NCBI GenBank assembly: GCA_010015655.1
Contig: ML976662.1
Span: 680,818 to 744,817 of the forward strand
Source: Bimuria novae-zelandiae CBS 107.79
Lineage: Eukaryota > Ascomycota > Dothideomycetes > Pleosporales > Didymosphaeriaceae
Length of the DNA: 64,000 nucleotides
Direction: 5' to 3'
Made by a program: the position numbers and the translations under genes. Below, one piece after another: positions 23,186-34,088 of this stretch (positions are counted from its first letter, which is position 1; every line of letters starts with the position of its first letter). Below the pieces are notes generated by a model. It was given only the letters and a program-made list of their open reading frames with translations, ran no database searches and had not been told where the DNA came from.

Positions 23186-24595
23186 CTACTTCACAGCCCT
23201 CATATTGTACAGCTTCTCTATCAGCGCTTCCATCTCCTTTCGAGTCTTCCCTCCCACTAGCAATCCGCAAGCGCTCCACGTGAACAGCGCTCCAGGCCCA
23301 GCCTTTCCTCGACACCACGAGGCAATTACTATCGTACCATCATCAATTTCTGTCGCAAACTTCTGCTCGAAACCATCGCGAGTGCCTAGTATTCCCAATG
23401 GAACCAGGAGACCAGCGAACGGCAAATTTCGTTGCTCATAAAAATGCTTCTTCATGAGACCTAAGGTGTAGCTTCCTGTCTGACGAACATTCATATCCAC
23501 AATGAGCTGCTGACCGTGCTTGTCCGTCATAACGTCCACCCCCATGGGCCCATAGTAACCGCGTGAGAAGACATACGTGGCCACCTTATCCATTGTGTCC
23601 CGGTATTTTTCGCCCAGGGCCGTCTGGCGGGTGTAATCCATGTACCCGCCGGACCACTGGTCGCGCCCATCTAGGATCTGTTCCGATGTACTGATATAGA
23701 TTGGGCGACCCGCTTTCGTAATAAAGATGGAGACTCCGTCCGATGGCCCGTCCACCATGTCCTGCAGGAGTAGGCTGACAGGGGTCTTGGCTTCGTTCAT
23801 GGGTGTCAGCGCCTGAAACATGGCCGGTAATTCTTCTCGAAGGATCGTTAGACAACTCTGACGCTTCTCCGCATCTTTGACGATGAACACTGCATGCCCT
23901 CCCATTCCTAGCGGCAGCTTGACAACGAAAGGTAACGGGTGCGAAGCAATAGGTTCCAGCATTCGATCAATTTCGTTTTGCAGCGCCACCTCATCATCTT
24001 TGTCAGCAGCGCGGAGAACAGTGTCGATGACTTGAGTCGGTGGGCTCGGAAGATCTGAACGAGCTAGCGTGCGTTTGCTCAGTAAATCCCAGTGCGTCTC
24101 TTGATCCACCAAGGGGCCGTGACCGTCGAGGAAGTCCATGGGTGTGATGACAGCTTTCCGTTTGTCTAACACAGCTAGTTTGTCGGAGTCCTCGACAAAT
24201 CGTAGTCTGGGCTGCTGCGATGGCTTTAAGCTCTGGAGTACGGTCCGCGCATCGGATTGGTGCCAGGGCTCAGGTTAGACCCAGCTGAACGTTTCAGCTA
24301 GCTTTTCCATTTTGGTTCTGTCAAGGTCGAAGAGATAAAGGTCCATGGGCCCTACAATAAAGCCATAGTATTGTGCCAGACAGGCAAGCGTTATGCGTGC
24401 CAGTGTATCAGGCGCCCATTTCTTGGTTCGCGGTCCTTGATATGCGTATTTGCGGGATACAGTTAGTGAAGCTGCGACTTGTGTCGGGTTGGGGAAAGCA
24501 TATGCGAGAGCGACGTCGTCGCTATTGCCTCCATCCAAAGAGTAAAGGTCCGCGAGGGTCGTGAGAAGTTCGATCTCTGGGGCGGTCGATCTCAT
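23186..24595 (-). pseudogene. ATP-grasp domain protein, copy 1, interrupted by one nonsense codon
   Basis: A single continuous frame of 470 codons from ATG 24595 to the stop at 23186, the same length as the intact paralogue at 34089-35504 (471 residues) and similar to it end to end. Codon 107 is TAA (24277-24275). The sequence on both sides stays in frame and stays alignable to the paralogue, and no intron of usual size fits. CAA-to-TAA on the coding strand is the standard RIP change. Otherwise the ATP-grasp signs remain: FVVKLP with the nucleotide-binding lysine (codon 226), a glycine-rich GMGGHAVF loop, and VDMNVR near the C-terminus as metal-binding motif. Such proteins join carboxylates to amines or other nucleophiles using ATP; the substrate is unknown. 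A sequencing error is the alternative reading. Confidence 0.85.
24275..24277 (-). other. In-frame TAA in the ATP-grasp gene
   Basis: The minus strand reads GTC TAA CCT. A single C-to-T at a CpA step from CAA explains it. It follows codons matching the paralogue's YLFDID segment and precedes a segment matching its TDAQRTFNSLIPAQ region. Confidence 0.85.
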
Positions 24596-25033
24596 TGTGT
24601 TTGTGACTGATGAATTATAGTTGGCGAAACTGAAAATGTGATGTTTGGCGAGAAGTTCAGTATTTCGGGCCCATGTATATCTAAAGAAAAAAAGTGAAAC
24701 TAATGTTCTCTATATTTGTGAGCCTGGACGCGCGCGCCAGCAATTGTCTTCTTTGGGATATGCTAACGGGTCGCTAGGCACGTAGGATCGACATGGCTGA
24801 CAATGACACCCGAGGATCTTAGCGAAACCAGGGCTACATGTTCGGCCCCACATACGTAATTGTGGCTATGCCAGTGGCTGACCTACCTAAGACGTATTCA
24901 CTACCAGTGACGACAGTTCCATAGCTCCAAAGAAATTGGCATGGTATTCCTGCCAAAATAGCAGTTGTACTATCAATCGGCAACCCTGTCGAAAAGAATA
25001 CCACTTGCTCCTTGACTTTTGTCTTTTGACACC
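24596..25033. promoter_or_regulatory. Divergent promoter region between ATP-grasp pseudogene and ABC transporter
   Basis: 438 bp of normal base composition between two divergently oriented genes, so both start sites must be served from here. No TATA box or known factor site could be assigned with confidence. Confidence 0.45.
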
Positions 25034-28000
25034 ATGGAACGCAAGGACGCTGCGAAAACAGACCTTAGTGTTAATACAGGCCTTAGTTTCCAATGCATTG
25101 GGGCCCAGAACGACGCCGTCCTGCCAGAATCCGGTCCAGATTCGGTATGGTCAAGGGCACTGGCGAATTCTTCTACAGGGAGCCACACACGAAATACATC
25201 AAAGACAAGTATCTACAAAGAAAGTCCTAATTCACAACCGTCATCACCGACTACACACGACACTACACCTCACAAAGATCAACAACATGCCAGGAAACAA
25301 TCCGCGGAGGTCGATGCAAATTGGTTCAGCAGACTCATCTTCGAATGGGCATCAGGGCTACTATGGGTGAGTTTTTTTTAGAATCAGCGATCTTCTAGCT
25401 TAGTAACTGACATCCTCCAGAGAGGGTACCGAAAACCACTCAAGCTACACGAACTCCCCTTCGTACATCCAGAGTGCCGTGCTCAGCCTTTAGTAGATGT
25501 CGTGCAAAGTTCCTTCGATAGGAATATTCGGGCAGGATGCAAACACGCATTATTCTGGGCCTTATATGAGGTTTTCAAGAAGGAGTTTTGGATTGCTGGA
25601 ATTTGTAGAGGCATGGCAGATATCCTACTAGTCGTCACGCCCTACACATTGCGATACCTGATTCAATTTTCCATGGACGCTTACGTAGCGCATCTTTCAA
25701 ATAAGCCAGGACCACCATTATGGCATGGTATCGCCTACTTATGTGGCATTATCGCTATGCTTGTGACACAGAGTCTTACCCATAACCACTACATGTATTT
25801 GTTGGGTGTTATTGGAGGCCAATCACGCGCGATCTTGACCTCAGCTATCTTCAACAAGTCAGTGAGAGTTCTGGATAAGGGTAAACCCTTAGACCAAGAT
25901 GTAACTTATGAAGGAGCTGGTCAGGAGAGTCAAGAGGCGGAACATGAAGATTATACAACCAGTCTGCTGACAGGGTTCTTATCGTTTGATTGTGCTCGGA
26001 TAGCTCAGACGGCGAGCGCGCTTCACATCCTCTGGACTGCCCCTTTATCATTGGCGACCGCCCTCTCTCTGTGTGAGTCCTGGAATGCCTTATGTACGTG
26101 GGAGCAATACTGACGTGCAGTAGTGATCGTCAATCTGCGAGTGAGCGCACTCGCCGGTTTTGGTGTGCTCGTTTTGGGATTCACTGCGCTCGTCCTGGGG
26201 GTCGGTATTCTCTTTCGGCAAAGAAAGAGTACGGAAAAAAGTGCCGAGTCGCGTGTCTCCCTCACACATGAGGTCCTGAACGCTATCCGACCAGTCAAAT
26301 TCTTTGGCTGGGAAGAAGGATTTGCGCAACAGATCAGGGACATCCGCGCTACAGAAAATCGCAAACTTAACTCGTACACTACAGTTAAGAGTGCCGTAGG
26401 AGCCATCTCTCAGGGGCTACCGGTCTTGATCGCCATGATCTCTTTCATCACGTTCGCACTGACACATTCGGGCCTATCCCCAGCTATTGTATTTTCATCC
26501 ACCGCCCTTTTCACAAGTTTGCGCATGCCGCTTATCTACCTGCCGCTTTGCATTCAAGCATGCAAGGATAGCGGTGCGTCCATGTCACGAATTCAGGAAT
26601 TTTTGAGCACCCATGAGATCAAGGAGAACGAGGTCGATCCAGTACTCGACGCCGCTGTTGAGGTGCATCACGCTAATTTTGTTTGGGGCGATGCCAAAGA
26701 ATCTGATACATCAGTCGAAGTCAAGGACGAAGGATTCACCGTTGTTCCATTGCCTACGGGAAACGTAACTAAACCAGCATTCCATCTTCGGGACATCGAC
26801 CTGACAATCGAACGTGGAGAGCTCTTGGCCGTCATAGGAAGTGTCGGATCGGGCAAAACGTCATTCTTATCAGCACTCGCCGGTGACATGGCCAGAGTAT
26901 CTGGGACTGTACGATGGGGCGCTTCACACGCTCTGTGTCCTGAGCAGCCGTGGATGCTGAACGGCACAGTTCGCGATAACATTCTGTTCGGGCGTCCGTT
27001 CGAGCGACCATGGTACAATGCCGTACTGCAAGCTTGTTCATTGTCCAGGGATCTTGGTTCACTTCCTCACGGCGACCAAACAGTTGTTGGAGAGCGCGGC
27101 GTCGTTCTCTCTGGCGGTCAAAAACAACGCATCAGTCTGGCCCGTGCCATGTACTCAGAGAAGGATGTCATCCTCCTTGATGACCCCCTCAGCGCTGTAG
27201 ACGCCAACGTTGGGCGCGCCATCATGGACGACGCTATCTGCGGCAAAGTGTTGTGTACAAAGACCCGCATCCTCTGCACTCACAACATGAGCGTGCTCCA
27301 TAGGTGCGATCGTATCTTGTGGCTAGAAGACGGAATCATACGATTTCTGGGTAGTTTTTCGGATCTTTTGCAGAATAAACCCGAGTTTGCTAGCATCGGT
27401 AGCGCCTCGGAAGACGACAACCAACATTCTAATCCCGTTAAGACTTCAAGCGGCAGTGCAGAGGGTCCGGACCTACACGGCAACATAGACGCAGATACGG
27501 CCGACACTCTTATCCAGGATGAAGACCAAGAGACTCGATCGGTATCATGGAACGTTTACGGCTCGCTGTTCGTATCTCCAGGTAGCGCATTTTTCGCCAT
27601 ACTATGCTTCCCTTTGCTTCTTGCAGGGTCTGGATGTATGGTCCTGGCACAGCTTTGGCTCGCATGGTGGAGCTCTGGCCACTTTGACATCCACAGAAAC
27701 ATCTACATCTACATCTATGTGGCGCTTGGCTGCGGCCAAATCCTCTTTCTCTATCTGTTTGGGGTTCTGATAGCATTTTGCTGCACGCGCGCCAGCCAAG
27801 TCTTGCTCAACAAAGCGGTAGCGCGCGTCTTTCATGCTCCTACCCACTTCTTCGATTCGACACCCGCCGGCCGATTGACGAATCGGTTCTCGTCTGACAT
27901 TGAGGCCATGGACTACCATTTACCCGAAGCTTTGCGGATGTTCTCGATTTCTATATCCGGACTCACCGCGCTATTCGCACTCGTTATCGCTTATTTTCAT

Positions 28001-29620
28001 TGGTTTGGAATCGCGGTCGGCGTCCTTATTGTCATTCTGGTGTTTTTGGCCATATATTATCGCTCCACTGCCCGCGAGGTCAAGCGACACGAATCGACCC
28101 TCCGCTCGGTTATGTATACGCGATTCGTAGAAGGCGTATCCGGAATCTCGACGCTGCGAGTCTTTGGCATGCACCAACACTTCTTGCAAAAGCTCTGCGA
28201 GGCTGCAGACGACCTCAATAGCGCCTCTTTCACGACTTTCGCAGTGCAAAGGTGGCTAAGCCTTCGACAGGATGCCGCCGCGATTCTGTTGGTCACTGCT
28301 ATGGGCGTCTTAGTTCTGGTGAACCGCCACTCGCAAAACCCGGCCATCTCTGGTCTGGTTCTTAGCTTGATGTTATCAGCGGTACAGGTCATCCAAGTAG
28401 TCGTACGAGAATGGGCGGACGTGGAAAGTGCCCTCAACTCGACTGAACGCCTCTATGAATATGCTCATAATATTCCCCAAGAACCGGACGATGCTGTCGA
28501 TCCACCTATCGAAGGCTGGCCCAGGCACGGGCAAGTCGAGTTTGCCGAGACACGCATGCGATACCGCCCTGGCCTCCCCGAAGCACTTAAAGGCGTGAAT
28601 TTGCGTGTAAGTGGCGGCGAACACGTAGCTATCGTAGGGCGCACAGGCGCGGGGAAGTCATCCATCGTGAACACGCTCTTCCGGTTGACCGAACTGTCCG
28701 GCGGATCTGTCTCGATTGACGGACATGATATTTCTCGGGTGTCGCTCCAAGATCTACGAAGCCATGCATTATCCATCATTCCACAGGAGACGGCTCTGTT
28801 CGCGGGTACCATACGCAGCAATCTTGATCCCTTCGACGAGCTCCCTGACTCAACAATCTGGGAAGCCCTCAAGGGCGCCTGCCTAGACCGCACCGTTCAC
28901 CCGAGTGACATTGTACAAGACGAGGGCACGAACTTTTCCCTAGGCCAGAAACAATTGCTCGCAGTTGCACGCGTGTTGACAAGAACGAGTCGCATTGTGG
29001 TTTGTGACGAGGCAACTGCAGCATTGGACACAGAGACAGACGACCAGATCCAAGCCACGATGCACCGCGCATTTCGCAATCGCACTGTCCTTTGTATCGC
29101 ACATCGTCTGCGCACGGTTCTTTGGTATGACCGTATTTGCGTGATTGACGCGGGCCAAGTGGCTGAGCTTGACACTCCACTTCGTCTTTACCAAAAGCAG
29201 GACAGCATCTTCAGGGAGATGTGCCTGAAGTTCGGTATCACCGAGGAGCAGATCATCAATGCTACACAGCTCTCCCGCGCGGACGTCAAGACACCGCTTC
29301 TCGAACTCAGCCTACCAAGTTCAAAGATTGAGATCGATTGGGACAACCTTGCGCTTCTAATAAGCGAAGACAAGAGATCTTCCGGATGCTCAGGCGACGT
29401 GATAGCGTTTTCCCCAATGACATACGAATGGGAGGGAGAGAGGAAAGCCAAGCCGAGACCGAGACCCAGGAGTAAGCTGCCGCCTAGGAGGATGAGAAGT
29501 CTGCGGAGTAGAAGCGTGCGGAGTAGCAGTAGGTATTCTGGAAGTGCTGTGAGTTGGTCTGAGTGGGGAAGTGTGTTTGAGCGCGATCATATTACTAGTG
29601 GTGTCTATGAGATGGTGTGA
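25034..29620 (+). CDS. ABC transporter, ABCC (MRP/Yor1-like) full-size exporter
   Basis: Exons 25034-25366, 25421-26072 and 26121-29620 (introns 54 and 48 nt, both GT...AG with CTGAC-type branch sites) give 1494 residues. The order is a soluble N-terminus, membrane domain 1, nucleotide-binding domain 1 (Walker A GSVGSGKTS about 568-576, signature LSGGQKQR about 658, then LLDDPLSAVD), a linker, membrane domain 2, and nucleotide-binding domain 2 (GRTGAGKSS about 1168, a degenerate signature FSLGQKQ, CDEATAALD). There is no extra TMD0, so it is a short ABCC protein like yeast Yor1. The C-terminus ends in an arginine/serine-rich tail of roughly 70 residues. The family exports organic anions and drug conjugates across plasma or vacuolar membranes. 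An ATG at 25034 is chosen; an upstream TTG is ignored. It probably serves the neighbouring metabolic genes. Confidence 0.93.
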
Positions 29621-30363
29621 TGGGCTGGGACTATGGGCCCACAACCCCAAGATGTATTTCTTTTGTAACATGCGAAAAATAATAAATCTTATAGCGTTAC
29701 AAATGTTATGCAGTTATGCCTACATACGAAGAGATACTCCGCTTTTTGGCAAAATGGATGCAAGCTAGGGTCGGACTTGCATAGCAATGTTTTAGGTAAT
29801 TCAAAGCAAGATGCATTCTAATATACACCGTCCATTAAAAGGCAGGCACTCATATCTCTGTATCAAGAATATTTAAGTTACCTAGATCATGTTTAAGTGT
29901 ATCCTTTCCGGCTCTTCTCTCTCTGGAAACGTTTTCTGTCTCTACGGCTTCGTGGTTGCCAACTCTTGATCATAGCAGCCAACTTTCTCAAAGTATTCAT
30001 ATATTATCTCGTCCTACATACGTATATGACATTATGTAGCAGTTAGCCGGGTGGGCGTGACTGTTACGCGACCAGTGTATGTCAATGAGTTTCAGCACAC
30101 TCGCATCTCAAATTGTCATTCTGTCTCCCAACGTCTACAATCTTAATTATTTTGAAGCTCATCACTTTCCGATTTGATGACTTGATCAAAAGCCTATGCA
30201 ATTCATTGAATTTAGGGGACATGGATAGGAAAGCTAATAGTACAGACAGACAGTAAACAGTGAAACCCGCTTAGCAGCCCATCGCTACAGTTCCTGAGAT
30301 ACAAATACATGACCAATCTTCTCGATCAGATCCTCCGCTGGCTTGCTTGTTGCATGCTCACAC
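29621..30363. other. Intergenic stretch between two convergent genes
   Basis: Non-repetitive DNA between the ends of the ABC transporter and the secreted-protein gene. No open frame of interest was seen; it must hold both 3' ends. Confidence 0.6.
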
Positions 30364-31050
30364 CTAGACCCTCTTACCATTGATGAAAACCTCATTTTTC
30401 TCATTCACTTCCATTGTGGAACCTTCCGCGATGTCTACGTCGCGAGGAAACATTTGTGGGTTGCCGTCAACAAGATCGTCCACACGCTTCTTCAACTCGT
30501 CCTCGAATTCCTCCGAGAGTTTCGTCGCGTCTTTCTTCTCGCCATTCTCATCCGCGTAGAAGCCTGTAGCTCCGTTCTCGTACTTCTTCTTGTAATCGGG
30601 GACAGACATATAGCCCTGCGTAGTACCCTTGTCGATATCCCCAGCCTTGTTGTATTCTGAGGTGAACTTGTCCCACTCAGACTGCAACATGAAATGGGCA
30701 GCGGCGAAATGCCCGAGGACACGGAAGAGACCTCCGTCCTTCTTCTTTCCGGTAATAACAACACCAATGCAGGACCTGAGTTGACTGGTCTTGAGCCCAA
30801 GCGGAACATCCATCTCCATTGAATCGGACATTGGTACATCGATAGCCCGTTTGTGGAGACTGCGCTTGGACGAGCCGCCACCGCAGTTCCCGGCGAAATA
30901 TTCCCAGGTCGCATAATCGGCTTGCACATCATCATCGAGGTTTTGGAAGCGACGTTCCAGTTGGGTTTCGATTGGCCTGGGTGCCGCAAGGACCGAGGTG
31001 GTCAGGCTGGCACCCAGGAGAAGAGTCGACAGTGCCGCGGTGAAACGCAT
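30364..31050 (-). CDS. Small secreted protein, 228 residues, unknown family
   Basis: One exon from ATG 31050. Residues 1-22 form a clear signal peptide ending in VLA-AP. Dibasic Kex2-type sites follow at about 33-34 (ERR), 62-63 (KR) and 67-68 (KR), so the N-terminal part may be a processed propeptide. Only two cysteines remain after the signal, Cys56 and Cys94. Around Cys94 the motif SCIGVV is followed by a glycine turn and histidines at 114 and 119; this cysteine/histidine spacing recalls Cys-His deamidases of the CheD type, but the similarity is weak and may be chance. The C-terminal half is charged (many D, E, K). It could be an effector-like or cell-surface protein; I do not recognise the family. 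It lies between the ABC transporter and a pogo transposon. Confidence 0.8.
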   Translation of the reverse strand: MRFTAALSTLLLGASLTTSVLAAPRPIETQLERRFQNLDDDVQADYATWEYFAGNCGGGSSKRSLHKRAIDVPMSDSMEMDVPLGLKTSQLRSCIGVVITGKKKDGGLFRVLGHFAAAHFMLQSEWDKFTSEYNKAGDIDKGTTQGYMSVPDYKKKYENGATGFYADENGEKKDATKLSEEFEDELKKRVDDLVDGNPQMFPRDVDIAEGSTMEVNEKNEVFINGKRV

Positions 31051-31620
31051 TTTGAATGTTCGAGCTTCTTTGTATGAAGGAAAGGCTGATCAAAAGTAGT
31101 TGTGTTGAGAGAGAAGTGGTGAGCTGTGAGCTGTATTGATTGATTGAAGATGGTTGTTGTTGATCTTTTGGTGTTGGAGTTGCAGTGGCTGTTGCTGTGT
31201 TGGAGTTATTGTTGCTGTTGCTGATGATATCCAGAGTTCGTTCTTCTGTATGGTTATATACCCTTTGAGACTATCAATTCTATGGAGGTGCATACATCGT
31301 TACTCTCGTCTTGGGCTTCGTCATCGTACAGGATCATTGTCTACCTCCGTCACTACAGGAGCGTTATGCACCTCTCGAAACTTTGGTGACTGACTGTTGG
31401 CACAGATGTTTCCTCGCTTGAGCACATACCTTCGGCATAGTTTGGGCTATGCCGTTGTTCAAAGTCGAGGAAGATCGACATGTACGTGACGTCATGTTCT
31501 TTTTACGGAATCAGGGAGGAGTTAGTGCAAAGCTAAAGGGAGATGATCGCTGGGGCAGTGCGCGCGGTTCTGTTGGCTGACACTTCGGCATGGGGGCGTA
31601 ACTTTCGCACTAGTACCATA
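31051..31620. other. Upstream region of the secreted-protein gene
   Basis: The first 190 bases on the minus strand are rich in CAA/CAG triplets, a common fungal leader composition, preceded by a TATA-like box. Beyond about 31300 there is nothing recognisable up to the transposon. Confidence 0.5.
31254..31260 (-). promoter_or_regulatory. TATA-like box for the secreted-protein gene
   Basis: The minus strand reads GGGTATATAACC, about 205 nt upstream of the ATG at 31050, which allows for a leader of normal length. It is the best TATA match upstream of any gene in the window. Confidence 0.45.
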
Positions 31621-33759
31621 CTGTGCCCGTGCGCGCAGCGACCCGAATCGCGCAGCGACCCACCAACACCAAACCTGCAGACAAGTAACCAACTTCAACG
31701 CGTTATAACTCCACTACCATGGCACTAATTGACGATGCGATTGCAGCATATAATGCGCAAGAACCAGGGAAAAAACTTTCGTATGGATAATTCGCGAAAA
31801 TGTTTAGTGTGAGCGTAACCACGCTACGCCGCAGACAGCAGGGCAGTTAGTAGTCCAGGACCACCAAAGATCTTAACTAACGCGCTCTTAGCCTACAACA
31901 AGAGCAGGCCCTCCTATAGCATATTAACAAGCTTACAGAGCGCAGGCTGCCTCCCACAAAAGAGATAATGCGCAATTTTGCCTTAGTTATTACCTACTAA
32001 GAAATCTCAGAGTCCTGGGTGTCACGCTTCCTCCACCGAAACAACAACCATATCGTCTTAAAATAGAGCAAGGCAATAGACGCTGTTCGCCACCACGTTA
32101 ACTCCTACCTTAAATACAGGCTCTATTTTGATCTCCTTTACGAGAAGATGGCCCAGTACAACATTCAGGCATGTAACACATATAATATGGATGAGAAGGG
32201 CTTCCTTATAGGCATCTTAGGACGCTCCAAACGCATCTTCAACCGTGAGATGTGGGAGAGAAAAGAGGTAACAGCAGCTCTCCAGGATAGAGAGAGAGAA
32301 TTTGTCACTTGCTTGGCAACAATTTGTGCTAATAGGAGTGCTCTACCACCTGGCCTCATCTTTGCAGCTTTGGGTGGTTTAAGAGACACCTGGGTTGCCG
32401 GTATAGAGGTTGGAAAACACGACATTTTCTGCTCTACCTCTCCCACAGGATAGAGCAATAATGAGATAGGCCTGTCCTGGCTTAAACAGGTGTTTTAACG
32501 GACTACAAAAAAGAAGGCACTCAGAGATTACCATCTCCTTATTATAGATAGCTATAGCAGTCACCTTATAATAGATTTTATTAATTATTGCAAATCCCAC
32601 CGCATTATCCTGGCCATATTACCACCTTACTCTACCTATACGCTTCAACTACTTAATATAGTAATGTTTAAGTCTCTTTTATTAGCCTACTCTAAGGCGC
32701 TCAGTGACCATCTCCAAACCACCTAAAGGCTAATTCCTATTAACAAAAGCGACTTTTTTCCGCTCTTCTAGCAGGCCTGGGTCTCCTCCTTTAAAGAAGA
32801 CATAATTTTAAAGGCCTAGGAAGCTATAGGTATATAGCCTTAGGAATTAGAGCGTGTACTTAAACGCTTTAACTATGACTCTTATAATAAAAGTAAGGCC
32901 TCAGAGGACTCTCTAGTAGCTATTAAGGGCAACTTCCAGCAAGTGCAGCGTCTCTTACGCTCTATAGTAAAAGACCTAGCTTTAAATAAGGCTAGATCTC
33001 TCTCTCTTACTATTTACAAACTCTAAGCAGACAAGGACATGGCTAAGTATAAAAGCGAGCAACTTTAAAACGCTTTTTAGCTCTAAGCAAGGTATAAGAA
33101 GCAAAGCAAGCCTCTTAACCTATAATAATAATAAAATTACTATAGTAGAGTAGTCCTTTAGTCTCCTCGCAAGATTAGAGAGGCAAACACACGTTTAGCT
33201 ATTAAAGAGAGAGACAAAGAGCAAGAGAAAGTTGCAATTACTTAGCGTAAGATTAATAGAGCTAGCAATAAGCTTGCTAAAGAGAAAGAGGCTAAAAGGA
33301 AGCGTGTTAAGAGAGAGGAGTCTAAAAAAAGGAAGGAGAATAAGAGGGCTATAAAGGCCAAAAATGCCAGGCTTGCAAAAGAGCAAAAATAACGGAATAA
33401 AAAGACTGCAACCTCCTAAAAACTATTATAATAGGCAAATAAGCCTAAGCGAAAAGCCTTACATAAAGCTCTATTAAATTTAGTAAAAAAGCGTCGTGTT
33501 GTAGCCTCTAGTAGTGGTAAGGGCCCGGCATCCTTAGCACCTAAACTACCACCAAAACTAGCCAAAAGTGGCCGCCCAATCAAGCTTCTAGGAAAATATA
33601 GATAGTATAAATTAATCGCATTATCCTATATACTACTACACCTCAAGATCTTGTGATAATAGCTATTATATGTGGCTCTACAGCCTCATTTTTGCTGGTA
33701 GGCCAATGTTGGTTGGGTGGGTCGCTGCGCGATTCGGGTCGCTGCGCGCACGGGCACAG
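31621..33759 (+). mobile_element. Fot1/pogo-type DNA transposon, RIP-inactivated (2139 bp)
   Basis: Terminal inverted repeats of 44 bp are identical (CTGTGCCCGTGCGCGCAGCG at the outer end) and bordered by TA on both sides (31619-31620, 33760-33761). Within each repeat the short string CGCAGCGACCC occurs twice, a likely double transposase-binding site. The repeats are GC-rich and intact while the interior is TA-rich with many stops, so the length is complete but the coding part is dead. Confidence 0.9.
31719..33390 (+). pseudogene. Fot1/pogo transposase remnant (DDE superfamily)
   Basis: It starts with an ATG at 31719 and a helix-turn-helix segment (YNAQEPGKKLSYG, then a stop where the next helix begins). 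A CENP-B-type region near 31960-32050 has the conserved SWVSRFLHR motif. An open patch at 32148-32453 shows NMDEKGF with the first catalytic aspartate and a WERKEVTA segment. Further on, LLIIDSYSSH carries the second aspartate and PPYSTYTLQLLN the expected third-motif region. Nonsense codons are the TAA/TAG type produced by RIP. Confidence 0.85.
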
Positions 33760-34088
33760 TAACGTGGTTAGAAAATATTCGGATGGCTGACAAGGATCCC
33801 AGATTGCCGGATTCCAACTAGCGCCCTGGGTACGGCTCATTTTGAAACGGCCCCACGATTATCTTCCTTCGCTTCGCCTCGCGTTGTCAGCCTACTTCTA
33901 CTGCAAAGCGGTGATGTCAATGGGTGAAGCTCTAGCTATTTCGATACTTTTTGTTCTCATGTCGACTCCGATGTCAGTCTCCATATGGTCTCGTGACCCA
34001 CATTTCGAAGCTCAATCCATTCAAGATTCTCTTTTCCAGACATCAAGACACACCAGTGACTGCATTAGTCATTCTGCTATCTATCCTC
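33760..34088. other. Upstream region of the intact ATP-grasp gene
   Basis: The gap between the transposon and the ATG at 34089 is about 330 bp, so the transposon sits close to, or in, the promoter of this gene. No clear TATA box was seen. Confidence 0.45.

Noticed and set aside
24172..24275. Intron joining the two halves of the minus-strand ATP-grasp gene
   Set aside because: The halves share one frame, the sequence between them aligns with the paralogue, and the only GT...AG near the stop would be about 12 nt long.
31543..31728. Short open frame over the left end of the pogo element
   Set aside because: It reads through the inverted repeat and into the transposase start; the mirrored frame at the right end confirms that it is a TIR artefact.
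33951..34088. N-terminal extension of the intact ATP-grasp protein
   Set aside because: It starts with a TTG codon, has no similarity to the paralogue, and the ATG at 34089 matches the paralogue's start.
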